Source of the DNA: Chamaesiphon minutus PCC 6605
GTDB lineage: Bacteria; Cyanobacteriota; Cyanobacteriia; Cyanobacteriales; Chamaesiphonaceae
DNA: 64,000 nucleotides
Assembly (NCBI RefSeq): GCF_000317145.1
Contig: NC_019697.1
Coordinates: forward strand, 1,426,001 to 1,490,000
Reading direction: 5' to 3'
Under the pieces are notes generated by a model that saw nothing but the letters and a program-made list of their open reading frames with translations, was not told the origin of the DNA and made no database searches. Each line of letters begins with the position of its first letter. Position 1 is the first letter of the stretch. This document shows, in pieces, positions 33,032-42,622 of this stretch. The translations under genes and the position numbers were made by a program.

Positions 33032-36000
33032 TCACATCGAGCGAGCGATATTTTCGGTTGGCGATCGGTCTACTACGATAGAAGTCTTTGCTTTATTAAC
33101 GGGTACGATTACAGTAGGTTCTCGCTCTGTCGATCTAGAGGGAGTTTCAGTTACTTCTTGTTCGGGCACAGGAATTTCTACAACCCAATGAGAAAAATCA
33201 TCCGGTGCGCGATCTCCATCGGGGTAGACTTCATTGAGCAATACTCCCAAGCTCTTGATTTCTACCATCTTTGCAATGTCGCCAGCCGACTCGGAAGCTT
33301 GATAGAGCTGCCGCAGTTCTCCTGCTGTCGGATAATAGCGTCGCTCTGATGAAGGAGCTGGATCGATCTGCTCCAGTGGTGGAGATTGTTGTGATAGTGG
33401 CATGATTTCGCCACGATCGATCCTAGCAATGGGGTGATGGTCGATAAGATGTTGGACTTGAATTTCTAGAATTTTCTCATTCGAGCCACGCCATAGAGTG
33501 CCCCTCAGTAAGTTGCTTCCATCTTTGAGCTTGGCTTTGGACTCTTTATTGATTAACTCTCGCCCCAGTACTCCGATCGGTATCCGTCGTTCCCCAGAAC
33601 CAATATAATCGACTGAAATCTCCTTACCCCGACGCTCGAATGCGAACTTTCCTGCGAAGTCTTCAATCTGAGTGTTGCTAATAGCAGGGGCAGGATTGAC
33701 AACAAATTCTCCTAGCTCGGTGCGGATGTGAATTTTTGGATCGAGAGGTCGCGATATTTTAGCGGCTACCACCGTGCCAGGGGTAAGCAGCGGTGAATCA
33801 CCGTAAGTACTCAAGCCCAGGTCGATCGTGCTGCCATCTGGTGCGATCGCGCCAACGTGCAGATCGCGCTCGAACCTAATTGCTAGTTCCGCTCCATCTC
33901 GTAACTCTAGCGCGGCTGCCGTAGGACGATTGAGCGCGATCGGCGGTACTTTATCCAGGTGTTGGCTAATTTCGTTAGCAAAGATTTTGGCAGCCATGCC
34001 CATCCCTGCGCTGGAATGCCATGCAGCGGACGCATACTGCATCCGTTTGTCGTTGGGAATCGAGCTTTCTAGTTCGGTGAGTACTTTATCTGCACTGGCA
34101 AATACCGCATCGACATCGTTTTCTAGAGCGTAGGGCGGATGAAAATCTAGCGTCGATTTTGATATTGAGAATTTTTTTGCACTGCCGATTTGTGCAATTG
34201 GAAATTTATCTAGTTGATTGACTCTGGCTGACTCTGGCGATACTTCACCAACTAAGACTTTCTCTGACTCATCAGTAACTAAATAAACACCATAATATTC
34301 ACGATCGTCATTTTCCCGTTCGCGTAGCGTTCCCTTTGGGAAATCGCGATAAATCTCAAACCTTGCATTGCTCTCACCATCGCCTAAATCCCAGATTGGT
34401 GAATCACCTGCAACATCTGCATCGCATAGTCCTTGAACTACAAGGCTCTTACCGCTACTAGATACGATCGTCAAAGTCGGCTGCTGGTCTTGGGGTAACT
34501 CCCGATACAATCGTTCTTTAATCTCGCCGATCGCCTTAGTACAATTACGATATCGACGGGCGAACTCATCTACAATTGCTTTGTGAGCGTCATTATGGGT
34601 AATCGGCACCAGCGAACGAAACCGCTTATTCAAATCTTCTGACTCGATCTCCTGTAATTCATGCTGCTGACCACCATTGTAAAATCGGTTTGCCGTTTCC
34701 ACCGCCCACCCGATCGGTTCTTGAGTATTAGTTGGGAGGTCGCGGCGGAGATAGATATCAGGCTTTTTGACATTCTGGCGAAGTTGGTGAGACTTGTACT
34801 GAAGGCGTTCGCCAAATTCATGAATCGTCTCATCAATGCCGACGCTGCTTTTGGCTGTATCGACAGCAGTTTGCAGATTTTTGGCAACTGCACTGTCACA
34901 ATAGCTTTTGAGAAGCCGATTGACATTACCTAAATTCAGCTCGGCAAACGCCAATCGCTCTGCTACTGGTAATCGATCTAGCTGTTTACTCGCTTGGACG
35001 ATATTCTCGATCTTCTCGGCTAGCTGCATCGGTGGCAACCCATGATCGATTAAATACTCATCGTTGGGAATCACCTCGATCGGAATCTCACTGTACGCTG
35101 TCCCGATTTGCTTGAGTAAACCGATCTTCCGCTCCGGTTCGATATAAACTGTCTCGGATGCGAGAGATTGCAAGATTATCGACTGATTGGCAACTTTTCC
35201 AGTCGGGTTGTTAGCGGTAATGTCCCAAGCTCGCCAAATAGCTTGAGTTAGTGACTCGCCCTCATGCCAAGGATGGTCGGCTTTTTTAGCTTTGGCAATC
35301 GGTAACGGCTTGAGATCGGGCGCATTAGCCTGGGTAAATTCTTTGACTGCCAGCGGGAACTTACCGCGTTCTAAATCTCGCTGAAGGATTATTTGAGCAA
35401 GAACTTCTCTACCTGCTTCATACCGCTCGCCACCTGTAATGGGTAAATTGCCTAACTGCTCGCGGAGTTGGTGGGGGAGATTATCATTTGCTAGATAACC
35501 GACGAAGAAACCATTCCGATCGCCATCGAAATCGGTAATGGCGATATGTTTTGCTGTCCAGGGATTCAGATAGACTACGCCCTGCTTGGCGAACGCTTCA
35601 CGGTCGCGCTCGTGCAATACTTCTAAGTTATTAATCGCAATTGCCGCCGCACCGATATTCGGAAATGGCGATCGATAGTACGCAATGATCGCGCCGTGGG
35701 GTAAGTCGCGATTGCAGATCTCCCAAGGTTCCAGCTTGCTATGGTGCTGGGCGATCGCAGCGGGGACGACGATCCCACTAGTGGCTATATCCAACCTGTC
35801 GCGTCTGAGCGATTTGTTAAGCTGGCGACCTATATTTGGCAGTTGGGTAAGCTGCCCGTACTTATCGGCTTTAAGCAGTGCGGCAAGTGTCGATCGATTG
35901 TTACGCGGTTCGTCATCATCCACACCATCGATTCCTTCGGGCGTATCGATAACTAGCTCGCGCTCGTGCCTTGCTTCTTCTTTGGCTACAAATTTAGCTG

Positions 36001-36528
36001 CCACTTGCCAGTTATCGATCGCTACATCGGCTAGCTCTGCGGCTTTGGCTGCCATCATCGGATTGAGTTCGTTCAGGGTTGCATCTGGAATCGTACCCTT
36101 GACTTGGGCACCTACCGATTGATTGGAATATTCGGCTTTAATCTTCCGGTTGACCCATAAAAAACTCTCTAATTCTAAGATCCCTGGTTGCTTGAGTCTG
36201 CCGTCATCGCCTTTGATATCGTTGGTTGAGACGATCGCATCTACTCCCAGCCGTTCGCACCAGGAGCTAGTAGCTACCGTCCCTTTGGCAATTCCAGGTA
36301 AATCCGGTGTGGCGGCACGAAATTGTAAGACCGCACTCCGAGCGAGTCTATCGATCTTTTTCTCGATCGCTTGAGCGGTTTGGAGATCGACAGAATAGTT
36401 AGAGATTCTGCCCGTATGCTTATATTCTTCGAGTAGCTTTCCGGCTAATTCTGAATCGTAACTCTCACCGAATGCTGTATCGATCCACTCGCCTAAGTTG
36501 CCTAACTCATCATCAACAACATCTTCAC
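33032..36528 (-). pseudogene. DFDGD (RNA polymerase beta'-like) protein, distal part after the IS insertion
   Basis: Continues the frame of 37976-38594 (…RGLQQ-SEDVVDDEL). Joined without the IS and one target copy, the gene is 4116 bp, exactly 1372 codons (1371 aa). In joined numbering: LPGIAKGTVATSSW near 282-295 resembles the Lys-Gly strand of a beta-type double-psi barrel; RLDIATSGIVVP, AIIAYYRSPFPNIGAAAI and VVYLNPWTAKHI lead into TDFDGDRNGFFVG near 537-549, in the order seen before NADFDGDQMAVH of RNA polymerase beta'. The C-terminal half holds a possible beta-rich region (GTVVAAKISRPLDPKIHI, IDFAG-type strands) and a Pro/Glu-rich end. As it stands, translation would restart at ATG 36058 and lose the Lys-Gly strand. 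Role as a polymerase is inferred. Confidence 0.65.
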
Positions 36529-36534
36529 TCTGTT
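36529..36534. repeat. Target site duplication, left copy (TCTGTT)
   Basis: TCTGTT at 36529-36534 repeats at 37976-37981, flanking the insertion sequence. It is reading-frame sequence of the DFDGD gene. Confidence 0.75.
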
Positions 36535-37975
36535 CAATAGTCCGGACAGATTTATGGAGCTAGAGAGCCATAGTGGAGAAGACTATCGTAGTTAGGATGG
36601 GATTTAATCAAAGTCGGGTCAAGTTCTAACATGGAAATAAACCGCTCAAGTAGATGTCCATTGAGAGCTAGCCGCTTGTAAGTTGCCATTGAAAAAGATT
36701 GCGGCTGTGAATCTTCCCCAGTATCCGACTGAGTTTTTTGCTGTTCAAGCTTGGCAATATTGAGAGCTGCCAAGGATGCATTGAAATGAAAATCCAGGGA
36801 TTGTTGGTGGCGGGATTGACAGTCGCAAAGCCCAGTAAATTGTTTGGCATCACGAAAGATGAATTCGATTTGAAACCGAGATTTGTAGTACTCGTACAGA
36901 CTGATGGGATTAATCATCGTGTCGGTAGAAAAGAGCAAAGCTACTCGCTGCTTCTCGGGATGACGTTGGTCAACCAAGTAAACGATGCGAATTTTACGTT
37001 TAAGTGAAACATGCCAAACCACTTGGCTATACAATTTAGTGCCATTAGCTAACTCACCACCGAATTCCAGTCGGGACAAATCACTCAAATTCACCTTGCC
37101 ATCATACTTACGCGGCGCACCTTTGGGCTTTTGCTTGCCAGTGTAGCAGTATCGTAGATCCGCATCAATCCGCAATTTGCTAATCAAATGAAGGTCTAGC
37201 TCAATCACCCCATCAACAACAGATTTCTTACTGTAAAAGCTGTCTGCGGTTAAATATTTTACTACCGCAGGCAAATGGGAGCGAGCTATTTTCAGTTGTT
37301 TCAGATAGCCTTTGACTCGCTCAGAAATCACTGGTTCTGTTTTCGCTTTCGATTTAGATTTAGATTTCGACTTCGATTTCGACTTCGATTTCGACTTCGA
37401 TTTACGCTTCTTCTTCGCCGTTGGTTTCGCGTCGGGGATGGGTTGACGCTCGGTTTTTGCAGTTTGTTGTACTGAGAGAGTGTAACCTTGATGGGCTAAT
37501 ACATCCACCACTGCAATCACCGAAATTTCTAACCCTTTTTGAGACTTGCTGATACTACCGTTATAGAAATTATCTACTCCCCATGTCTGTTTTCCACTCT
37601 TGCTGATAAATGAGCAATCAATCGCTGCGATCTGCTCTCGATTTGGTTCAATTGCTGCTGCAATTGTCTGCGCGTGGAAGGGAATGAAATCGAATGTTTT
37701 TTTGTACTGACGACGGTATGTTCGTTCGCTATACTGCCCATAACGACTGAGATTAGTAAAGTTTGCCTTGCCGCATACCACAAACAACGTCACAAATATA
37801 CTGGCTAAGAACTGGCGTTGCGGTTTGCTAAATTACCCACTTTGGCAAGTAGGTTCTGTACAATATCCATAGGGCAATTCATCTGGTACTTGGGTTCTAC
37901 TTGTACTTTAAGCGATGAATTGCTTTTTTTGGATCGATCGATCATTTTTCTTTTCAAAAGGTGTCCGGACTATTG
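36535..37975 (-). mobile_element. IS4-family-like insertion sequence (1441 bp)
   Basis: Ends in identical 14-bp inverted repeats CAATAGTCCGGACA (36535-36548) and TGTCCGGACTATTG (37962-37975), flanked by 6-bp TCTGTT duplications. Carries one DDE transposase gene on the minus strand. Inserted inside the DFDGD gene. Confidence 0.85.
36552..37793 (-). CDS. DDE transposase of the IS (413 aa visible frame)
   Basis: IS4-like DDE transposase: first Asp in QIAAIDCSFISKSGK (about 60), second in YLTADSFYSKKSV, and the Y-R-E-K box in YYKSRFQIEFIFRDAKQ. Between the first two acids is a low-complexity Lys-Ser repeat of about ten KS units (37333-37400) made of GATTTC/GACTTC hexamers. The visible frame opens at GTG 37793, but upstream codons continue the family sense in the same frame (PQRQFLASIF), while ATG 37870 (MDIVQNLLAKVGNL) is one base out of frame. 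A one-base shift near 37825 therefore separates start and body, so the copy may be inactive. Confidence 0.8.
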   Translation of the reverse strand: MTLFVVCGKANFTNLSRYGQYSERTYRRQYKKTFDFIPFHAQTIAAAIEPNREQIAAIDCSFISKSGKQTWGVDNFYNGSISKSQKGLEISVIAVVDVLAHQGYTLSVQQTAKTERQPIPDAKPTAKKKRKSKSKSKSKSKSKSKSKSKAKTEPVISERVKGYLKQLKIARSHLPAVVKYLTADSFYSKKSVVDGVIELDLHLISKLRIDADLRYCYTGKQKPKGAPRKYDGKVNLSDLSRLEFGGELANGTKLYSQVVWHVSLKRKIRIVYLVDQRHPEKQRVALLFSTDTMINPISLYEYYKSRFQIEFIFRDAKQFTGLCDCQSRHQQSLDFHFNASLAALNIAKLEQQKTQSDTGEDSQPQSFSMATYKRLALNGHLLERFISMLELDPTLIKSHPNYDSLLHYGSLAP

Positions 37976-38594
37976 TCTGTTGTAAGCCGCGATCTATTGC
38001 AAGTAGCACTTCCTTATCTAACAACAGTCCGCGTAAGAGTTTGGTCGATGCCAACATCGTACCGTCACCCATCTTGTCATAAAGGTGGGCTAATTCTTTG
38101 GCTGGAATTTTGCGTCCATTGAGGTCTAGGAGTGGAGTAGAACCACTAGATCTTTGCTCGTCATCGATAATTAATATCCTTGTGTTGCCCGATTTTGTCT
38201 GAGCCGCAGCTTTCCCATCGCTAACGACGAGCGAACCATAGGCGACGGCATTATGGGCACTGCGCTTGCCATCTGCGTAGATCGGTTGGATATCGCGGCT
38301 TTTGTCCCCTTTGGCAATCAGCTCGGCAGTCGATTTGTCTGTGAAGTATCCAGATTTGCCACTGGTGCAGATGAGATATTTCCCTTGAGCTTCTAATCGA
38401 ATCCGATCTGAGTCATTTACTCCTTTATAGAAGTTAGCGACATACAAACTCTGCGATTCGATCCGATGAGTTTGGAGCCACTTTTCTAAGTAACAATTTT
38501 CTACCGATTTCACCCTTGGCGTTCGCTTGTCTTCTGGTGCAAAATTGGTGAGGTTTTTACCAGTTTTTAAGTCAAACTCTTGAAACTGGAGCAT
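37976..38594 (-). pseudogene. DFDGD protein, N-terminal part before the IS insertion
   Basis: First 206 residues of the interrupted large protein. MLQFQEFDLKTGKNLTNFAP, then GVNDSDRIRLEAQGKYLICT, AVAYGSLVVSDGKAAAQTKS, RILIIDDEQRSSG and KMGDGTMLASTKLLRGLLLD, beta-rich with Gly-Asp turns. The open frame runs into the IS (…TIVRTPFEKKN) and stops at 37908. Starts 11 bp after the upstream acidic gene, with CTAGGAAC upstream as a weak ribosome site. First of the exons that make the 1371-aa protein. Confidence 0.7.
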
Positions 38595-38605
38595 GAGGAT
38601 AGTTC

Positions 38606-38947
38606 CTAGAACTCGATAATATCTTCTTCTACATCAGGTACGGTTTGAATGAATCTGGCAGGAAAACGAAGTGGTTCTCTTGGTTTGCTATTCCCTTTAG
38701 TGTAAGTGTAGTAGGTCTCAGGAATATCATCGATGTCGATGCCATCGGCAAGCATATCACCCAAATTGTCATAGTCTTCATGTCGATGCGATCGCTCGTA
38801 TGCCCATCCTTCCATGTCAACTTCAGCCATTAGTTTCTCATCCTCAATATTTTGGGCTTCTTCTTCCTCGGTGTAGGTGCGCGGCGGCGGTGGGATGATA
38901 TCGCCTTCTCTGTAGAAAATGTCTTCGATGGAATTTATTTTAACCAC
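38606..38947 (-). CDS. Acidic proline-containing small protein (113 aa)
   Basis: Very acidic: DIIPPPPRTYTEEEEAQNIE, DEKLMAEVDMEGWAYERS, DMLADGIDIDDIPETYYTY, VEEDIIEF. Such composition suits a protein-binding or DNA-mimic partner; no family recognised. Lies directly before the DFDGD gene (11 bp) and after the 60-aa gene (4 bp), so the three form an operon. A subunit or inhibitor role is a guess. Confidence 0.6.
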   Translation of the reverse strand: MVKINSIEDIFYREGDIIPPPPRTYTEEEEAQNIEDEKLMAEVDMEGWAYERSHRHEDYDNLGDMLADGIDIDDIPETYYTYTKGNSKPREPLRFPARFIQTVPDVEEDIIEF

Positions 38948-38951
38948 AATT

Positions 38952-39134
38952 TTACTCTGAATATAAGATTGCTGCTTTTAGGGTAGCAAACTTCTTCATG
39001 GTTTCATTTGCAGCGGAGCTAGCTGGTGACATTTTATTCAACATTTTTTGTAGTTCGCGATTGACTGCAAATCTAAAATAGCTACGCCTTGGTTGTGGGT
39101 GTAGAGGTAGATAGATTGAGAGAGACATTATCAC
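38952..39134 (-). CDS. Small basic protein (about 60 aa)
   Basis: MIMSLSIYLPLHPQPRRSYF then RFAVNRELQKMLNKMSPASS. Basic, with a possible helix at 28-40. First gene of the three-gene operon ending in the DFDGD gene. The second Met (MSLSIY) may be the start. Unrecognised. Confidence 0.45.
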   Translation of the reverse strand: MIMSLSIYLPLHPQPRRSYFRFAVNRELQKMLNKMSPASSAANETMKKFATLKAAILYSE

Positions 39135-39147
39135 CAGAGGGGATGGC

Positions 39148-39330
39148 GTGAAGTTGGAGCCGATTCGGTTGTGTGGGGATTGCTATGGGGATTGTTATGG
39201 GGAGTCGTCTTATCATCGGATTGAGTGGCAATTGAAAAGTGTCGATCGATGTCAACGACATCAGTTGCGTTTATTGCCAAAATGTTGTAATTGTCAGGCT
39301 AAGTTTCCGATGCCAGCATGTCAATTTTAA
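39148..39330 (+). pseudogene. TniQ-like zinc-finger fragment (60 aa)
   Basis: LCGDCYGESSYHRIEWQLKS and VDRCQRHQLRLLPKCCNCQA reproduce the C-x2-C ... W-L ... C-x2-H ... L ... C-x2-C pattern of TniQ/TnsD proteins that choose targets for Tn7-like transposons. Only this finger region remains; GDCYGDCYG is a small internal duplication. No transposase genes tnsB/tnsC are near, so it is a relic. Starts at GTG in a frame open a little upstream. Confidence 0.55.
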
Positions 39331-39548
39331 TACAGCATGTTTGAAACTAACCATCATGGCATTGAGGGAAAATAGCTAATGGAGGCTTTTGCTGGGCTGG
39401 GATTTGAAAGACAGCATCGATCGAGCTAGACCTTACTATTAGCATTACTATTAGCAAAGCCAGCACCACGAAAGGAATGTCGATCGCGGTTATTGACTTT
39501 GCCGATCGGCAAAACAAGCGATTACGCGCTAGGCTCGGATAGCGATAT

Positions 39549-39587
39549 TAAAAAAATCGGGACTAAACTAGCTAGTTTAGTCCCGAT
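39549..39587 (-). terminator. Rho-independent terminator after mtgA
   Basis: Perfect 15-bp arms ATCGGGACTAAACTA / TAGTTTAGTCCCGAT with a GC loop, then TTTTTTTAATATCG on the minus strand. Confidence 0.88.
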
Positions 39588-39602
39588 CGAGAGAGGTGAT
39601 AA

Positions 39603-40361
39603 TTATGGCTTTAAGGCTCCACTAACATCGGCGGCTCCAGTGACTTGATCGATTAATTCCATCGTGGGAACGTCACGTTCGAGGGCTTTCATTTCTTTGC
39701 GAATGTGGGCTTGGACAAGTTTGAGTGGCTTGGTATGAACTCGGTAACGCAAACATCCTTTAGGTTGGGGAATGCAGCTTACGATTTCGATTGCTTCTCG
39801 TTTGGTAAGATTTTTAGCAGATTTATGGTAGAACTTTTTGGCTGCGGATTCGATCCCATATACCCCATCTTCAAATTCGATGATGTTGACATAAATTTCG
39901 AGTGTTCTCTCTTTGCCCCAGATTTTTTCGACTGTTGGTGTTAGATACAATTCGCCAACTTTACGGAGAATTGCTGGTTCTTTCCACAGCAGCGCATTTT
40001 TTACAGCTTGTTGTGTGATTGTACTACCACCGCCAGTTTTATTCCGAAGAGCTTCTTTGATACCTTCGATGTCGAAGCCGTTATGGTGAGCGAACGAAGT
40101 ATCTTCAGAACCAATCAGTGCGTGGTAGAGATGGAATGAAACTTTTTTGCCATCTATGTACGTTCGATCGAAAGAGCGAGATTTAAGAATCAGTGATTCT
40201 GCCTGAATGATCGTAATTGGTGGCAGTACATATTTGTAGACAACACAACATCCAATTTGAAGGGGGACGATCGCGAGAACGAACAGTGTGGCTTTCCTTT
40301 TCCATTGTTGCCAGATAGTCAAGCTTGTTGCGGTGGGTTTCAATTCTGAAGCTTTGTTCAT
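39603..40361 (-). CDS. mtgA: Monofunctional peptidoglycan glycosyltransferase (GT51, 252 aa)
   Basis: Polymerises lipid II into glycan strands. One N-terminal membrane anchor (about 25-45, TLFVLAIVPLQIGCCVVY), then GT51 motifs: HALIGSEDTSFAHHNGFD with catalytic Glu86, KTGGGSTITQQAVKN, KIWGKERTLEIYVNIIEF, GVYGIESAAKKFYHKSA. No transpeptidase domain. It has its own terminator. A wall enzyme on a plasmid may serve conjugation or be cargo; neighbours are amino acid genes on the same strand, but the 166-bp gap to alaX makes an operon uncertain. Confidence 0.9.
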   Translation of the reverse strand: MNKASELKPTATSLTIWQQWKRKATLFVLAIVPLQIGCCVVYKYVLPPITIIQAESLILKSRSFDRTYIDGKKVSFHLYHALIGSEDTSFAHHNGFDIEGIKEALRNKTGGGSTITQQAVKNALLWKEPAILRKVGELYLTPTVEKIWGKERTLEIYVNIIEFEDGVYGIESAAKKFYHKSAKNLTKREAIEIVSCIPQPKGCLRYRVHTKPLKLVQAHIRKEMKALERDVPTMELIDQVTGAADVSGALKP

Positions 40362-40527
40362 AGTTCAACTTGCCTTAATTTTCAGAAAATTGACACAAGG
40401 ATTATGTGAGTTGTCTCGATCGAGATAGAGACAACCCTATAAAATGGCTCAAGAATTAGTTACCCTGTTGATTTATCGATGGCTCTTTACACGATCGATT
40501 ATTGAAATCTTTAACTCGATTCAAGCT

Positions 40528-41265
40528 TTATGTGAGTGAAATATAGATTCGATCGAGCGACTTGCCATGACTCTTCCGCCGAATGTTTACTACGCCAATA
40601 TCTTTGGCACTGCGGACATGAGTACCGCCGCAGGGCATAATGATGTCACCGTAACGCCAGTAGGAAATGTCTTTGGTACTGGGGTCTGACTCCATGATGA
40701 TGTCTTCACCTCGATCGATTAAATCGTTGGTTAGCTTAGTTACTTCTGGAATTAGATCGGGATTGAATTTGTTAGAGTAGTCTAAACGGGCACTCTCGTC
40801 ATAGATGTAGCAACCCTTGAGATAAAGTTTTTCCTCCTGACCGTAAATGCGATCGAGTGCGTGTAGTACGAAGTGAGTTGCGCTATGGTATCGCATTAAT
40901 AAATGGCGATACGACCAATCGATTTCTAGTCGAACTTTTTGTCCGATCTCAAAAGGCGCAGGTTGAGTCAGTTGATGGACGACTACCGTATCGACCTGTA
41001 CGACGGGAACTTCGATATCTGGGCGATTGATGTAGATTAATTTCCCTGGTTGCTTTTGAACATCTTTTACCTCGACACCATCGATTGAGCCTCGATCTGC
41101 GACTTGCCCTCCCGATTCAGCATAGAATACCGTCTGGTCTAGTACTACTAAATCGTCTTGGACATGCAAGACGGTTGCTTCGCATGAGGTTTGATAGGGA
41201 TCGTCGATGAATAACTTCTGTGTGGGAGGTAATTTTGATTGATTGTTTAAAGTGAATGTTGCCAT
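40528..41265 (-). CDS. alaX: AlaX-like trans-editing aminoacyl-tRNA hydrolase (245 aa)
   Basis: Free-standing relative of the alanyl-tRNA synthetase editing domain, which removes Ser or Gly wrongly attached to tRNA-Ala. Both zinc/active-site motifs are present: RYHSATHFVLHAL (H127, H131) and MPCGGTHVRSAKDIG (C212, H216). An N-terminal barrel (FYAESGGQVADRGSIDG) is the usual AlaX-M arrangement, and length fits. Lies between a cysteine-type gene set and mtgA on the same strand. Since it acts on amino acids misread as alanine, it could protect the cell from a product of the nearby genes; this is inferred. Confidence 0.9.
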   Translation of the reverse strand: MATFTLNNQSKLPPTQKLFIDDPYQTSCEATVLHVQDDLVVLDQTVFYAESGGQVADRGSIDGVEVKDVQKQPGKLIYINRPDIEVPVVQVDTVVVHQLTQPAPFEIGQKVRLEIDWSYRHLLMRYHSATHFVLHALDRIYGQEEKLYLKGCYIYDESARLDYSNKFNPDLIPEVTKLTNDLIDRGEDIIMESDPSTKDISYWRYGDIIMPCGGTHVRSAKDIGVVNIRRKSHGKSLDRIYISLT

Positions 41266-41327
41266 TGTTGTTACCTTAGTTGAGCGGTTGACAATCTAAA
41301 AGGTTAGGAGTAGCTATTCGTTCTAAA

Positions 41328-42461
41328 TCAATTCAGATATTTGGTAATATCACTCTTAGTTCTGATCCGGATGTTTTTGTACTTGTCGAAATTCTTTTTG
41401 AATATCTCTTGTAGCAATTTCTCGATTTCTTCTTTGTTTAATCCATCTATTTCCTCGATCGCTAATTCTTCAAATGTTGAAGTTAATGTCAAGCCAACAA
41501 TAAGAATAAATGTTGCTGCGGTACCTCCTGCAATAGCTGGTGTAAAGATGAAATCTAAAACAAAAAAATCGGCAATGGTGGTTATCACTAATGCAGCTAA
41601 AGCCTGTGGAGAAAATGTTATTTTTTGCCAAAGTGCGCCCAGTCCTTTGAGCTTGTCAAATCCATATAAAGCAGCTATTCGATTCCAGAGTACTGTTTCA
41701 GCAGTTAAGGCTGCTGCTGTAGTTGTGAATGGGATAGGAACAAATCCTGAAGCAAAGCATGAAACTGCTGATGCGCTTATATAACTATAAGCTAAGATTT
41801 TTTTAGCTTTAACATCTACTACTTGTCGTGAAATAAAGGCATCACTCAAAAGCTTGGGTAATAGTTCAGAAGTTTTTGTCACCAATTCAGTTAAGCCAAA
41901 CTGTTTTTGATTAAGTCCTTCTAAAGGAAAGGCAGCAACTTCAATAATATGATAGACTTTTTTTAAGTCAAAGGATTTAATTGCCTTTGTGATATTGTCA
42001 ATTTCATTTCTGCGCGCACGATCGCATTGTGATAGAACAACAATCACAGGTATCCGCTGTTCGTAAAGCTTGTTGATTATTTCACATTCAAATGCTTCAA
42101 CTCTTGCTGATGAGGCATTAATCACATACCAGGCTAAATGTATCTGCTCATTCACACCTTTTTCTAGTTGTTCGCTTACAAAATCAAATACTCCTTTTAC
42201 AAAAATATTTTCTTTGTTTAACTCAAGACCACTAGAATCGAAAAGGTTGATTGGAATACCCTCTTCTATATTATTAGTATCGAGAGTATATTTTTCAAAA
42301 TACTGTGTAACTGGCAACCCCGAACCTGTTTGTGCGACTTCTTCCCCGAAAATTACATTAATGAGGCTGCTTTTGCCAACACCTGTCTTACCAATCACTA
42401 AGATGTTGAGACTTGAGATGTTTTGTGAGAAATCGTCAATATTCTGCTCTAGATTATTCAT
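41328..42461 (-). CDS. Membrane-associated Era/dynamin-like GTPase (377 aa)
   Basis: GTPase with G1 ILVIGKTGVGKSSLINVIFG (24-31 core), G3 LFDSSGLELN, and G4-like VVLSQCDR. The second half has a DUF697-like hydrophobic region with several helices (ILAYSYISASAVSCFASGFV, ALAALVITTIADFFVLDFIF, TAATFILIVGLTLTSTFEEL), so the protein should sit in a membrane. Codons are AT richer than the neighbours (A/T third positions), suggesting separate origin. Downstream of the cysK-like gene by 161 bp on the same strand; link to amino acid metabolism is not shown. Confidence 0.8.
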   Translation of the reverse strand: MNNLEQNIDDFSQNISSLNILVIGKTGVGKSSLINVIFGEEVAQTGSGLPVTQYFEKYTLDTNNIEEGIPINLFDSSGLELNKENIFVKGVFDFVSEQLEKGVNEQIHLAWYVINASSARVEAFECEIINKLYEQRIPVIVVLSQCDRARRNEIDNITKAIKSFDLKKVYHIIEVAAFPLEGLNQKQFGLTELVTKTSELLPKLLSDAFISRQVVDVKAKKILAYSYISASAVSCFASGFVPIPFTTTAAALTAETVLWNRIAALYGFDKLKGLGALWQKITFSPQALAALVITTIADFFVLDFIFTPAIAGGTAATFILIVGLTLTSTFEELAIEEIDGLNKEEIEKLLQEIFKKNFDKYKNIRIRTKSDITKYLN

Positions 42462-42622
42462 GAGATTTGTTTTTGATTAAAAGGAGTTGAGAATTTTAAT
42501 TGCATGGACTAATAAATAGTGGGGATTTAACTAGTGTTGAATTGACATTGGCGCGGCTCAATATTTTGCATTTTACCCTCATTATTTAGAGAACTTTATT
42601 TATTGCCTTTGACTCTAAGCGA

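Noticed and set aside
33828-34133. Plus-strand ORF of 101 aa inside the DFDGD gene
   Set aside because: Antisense to a long coding frame with strong codon pattern; no ribosome site.
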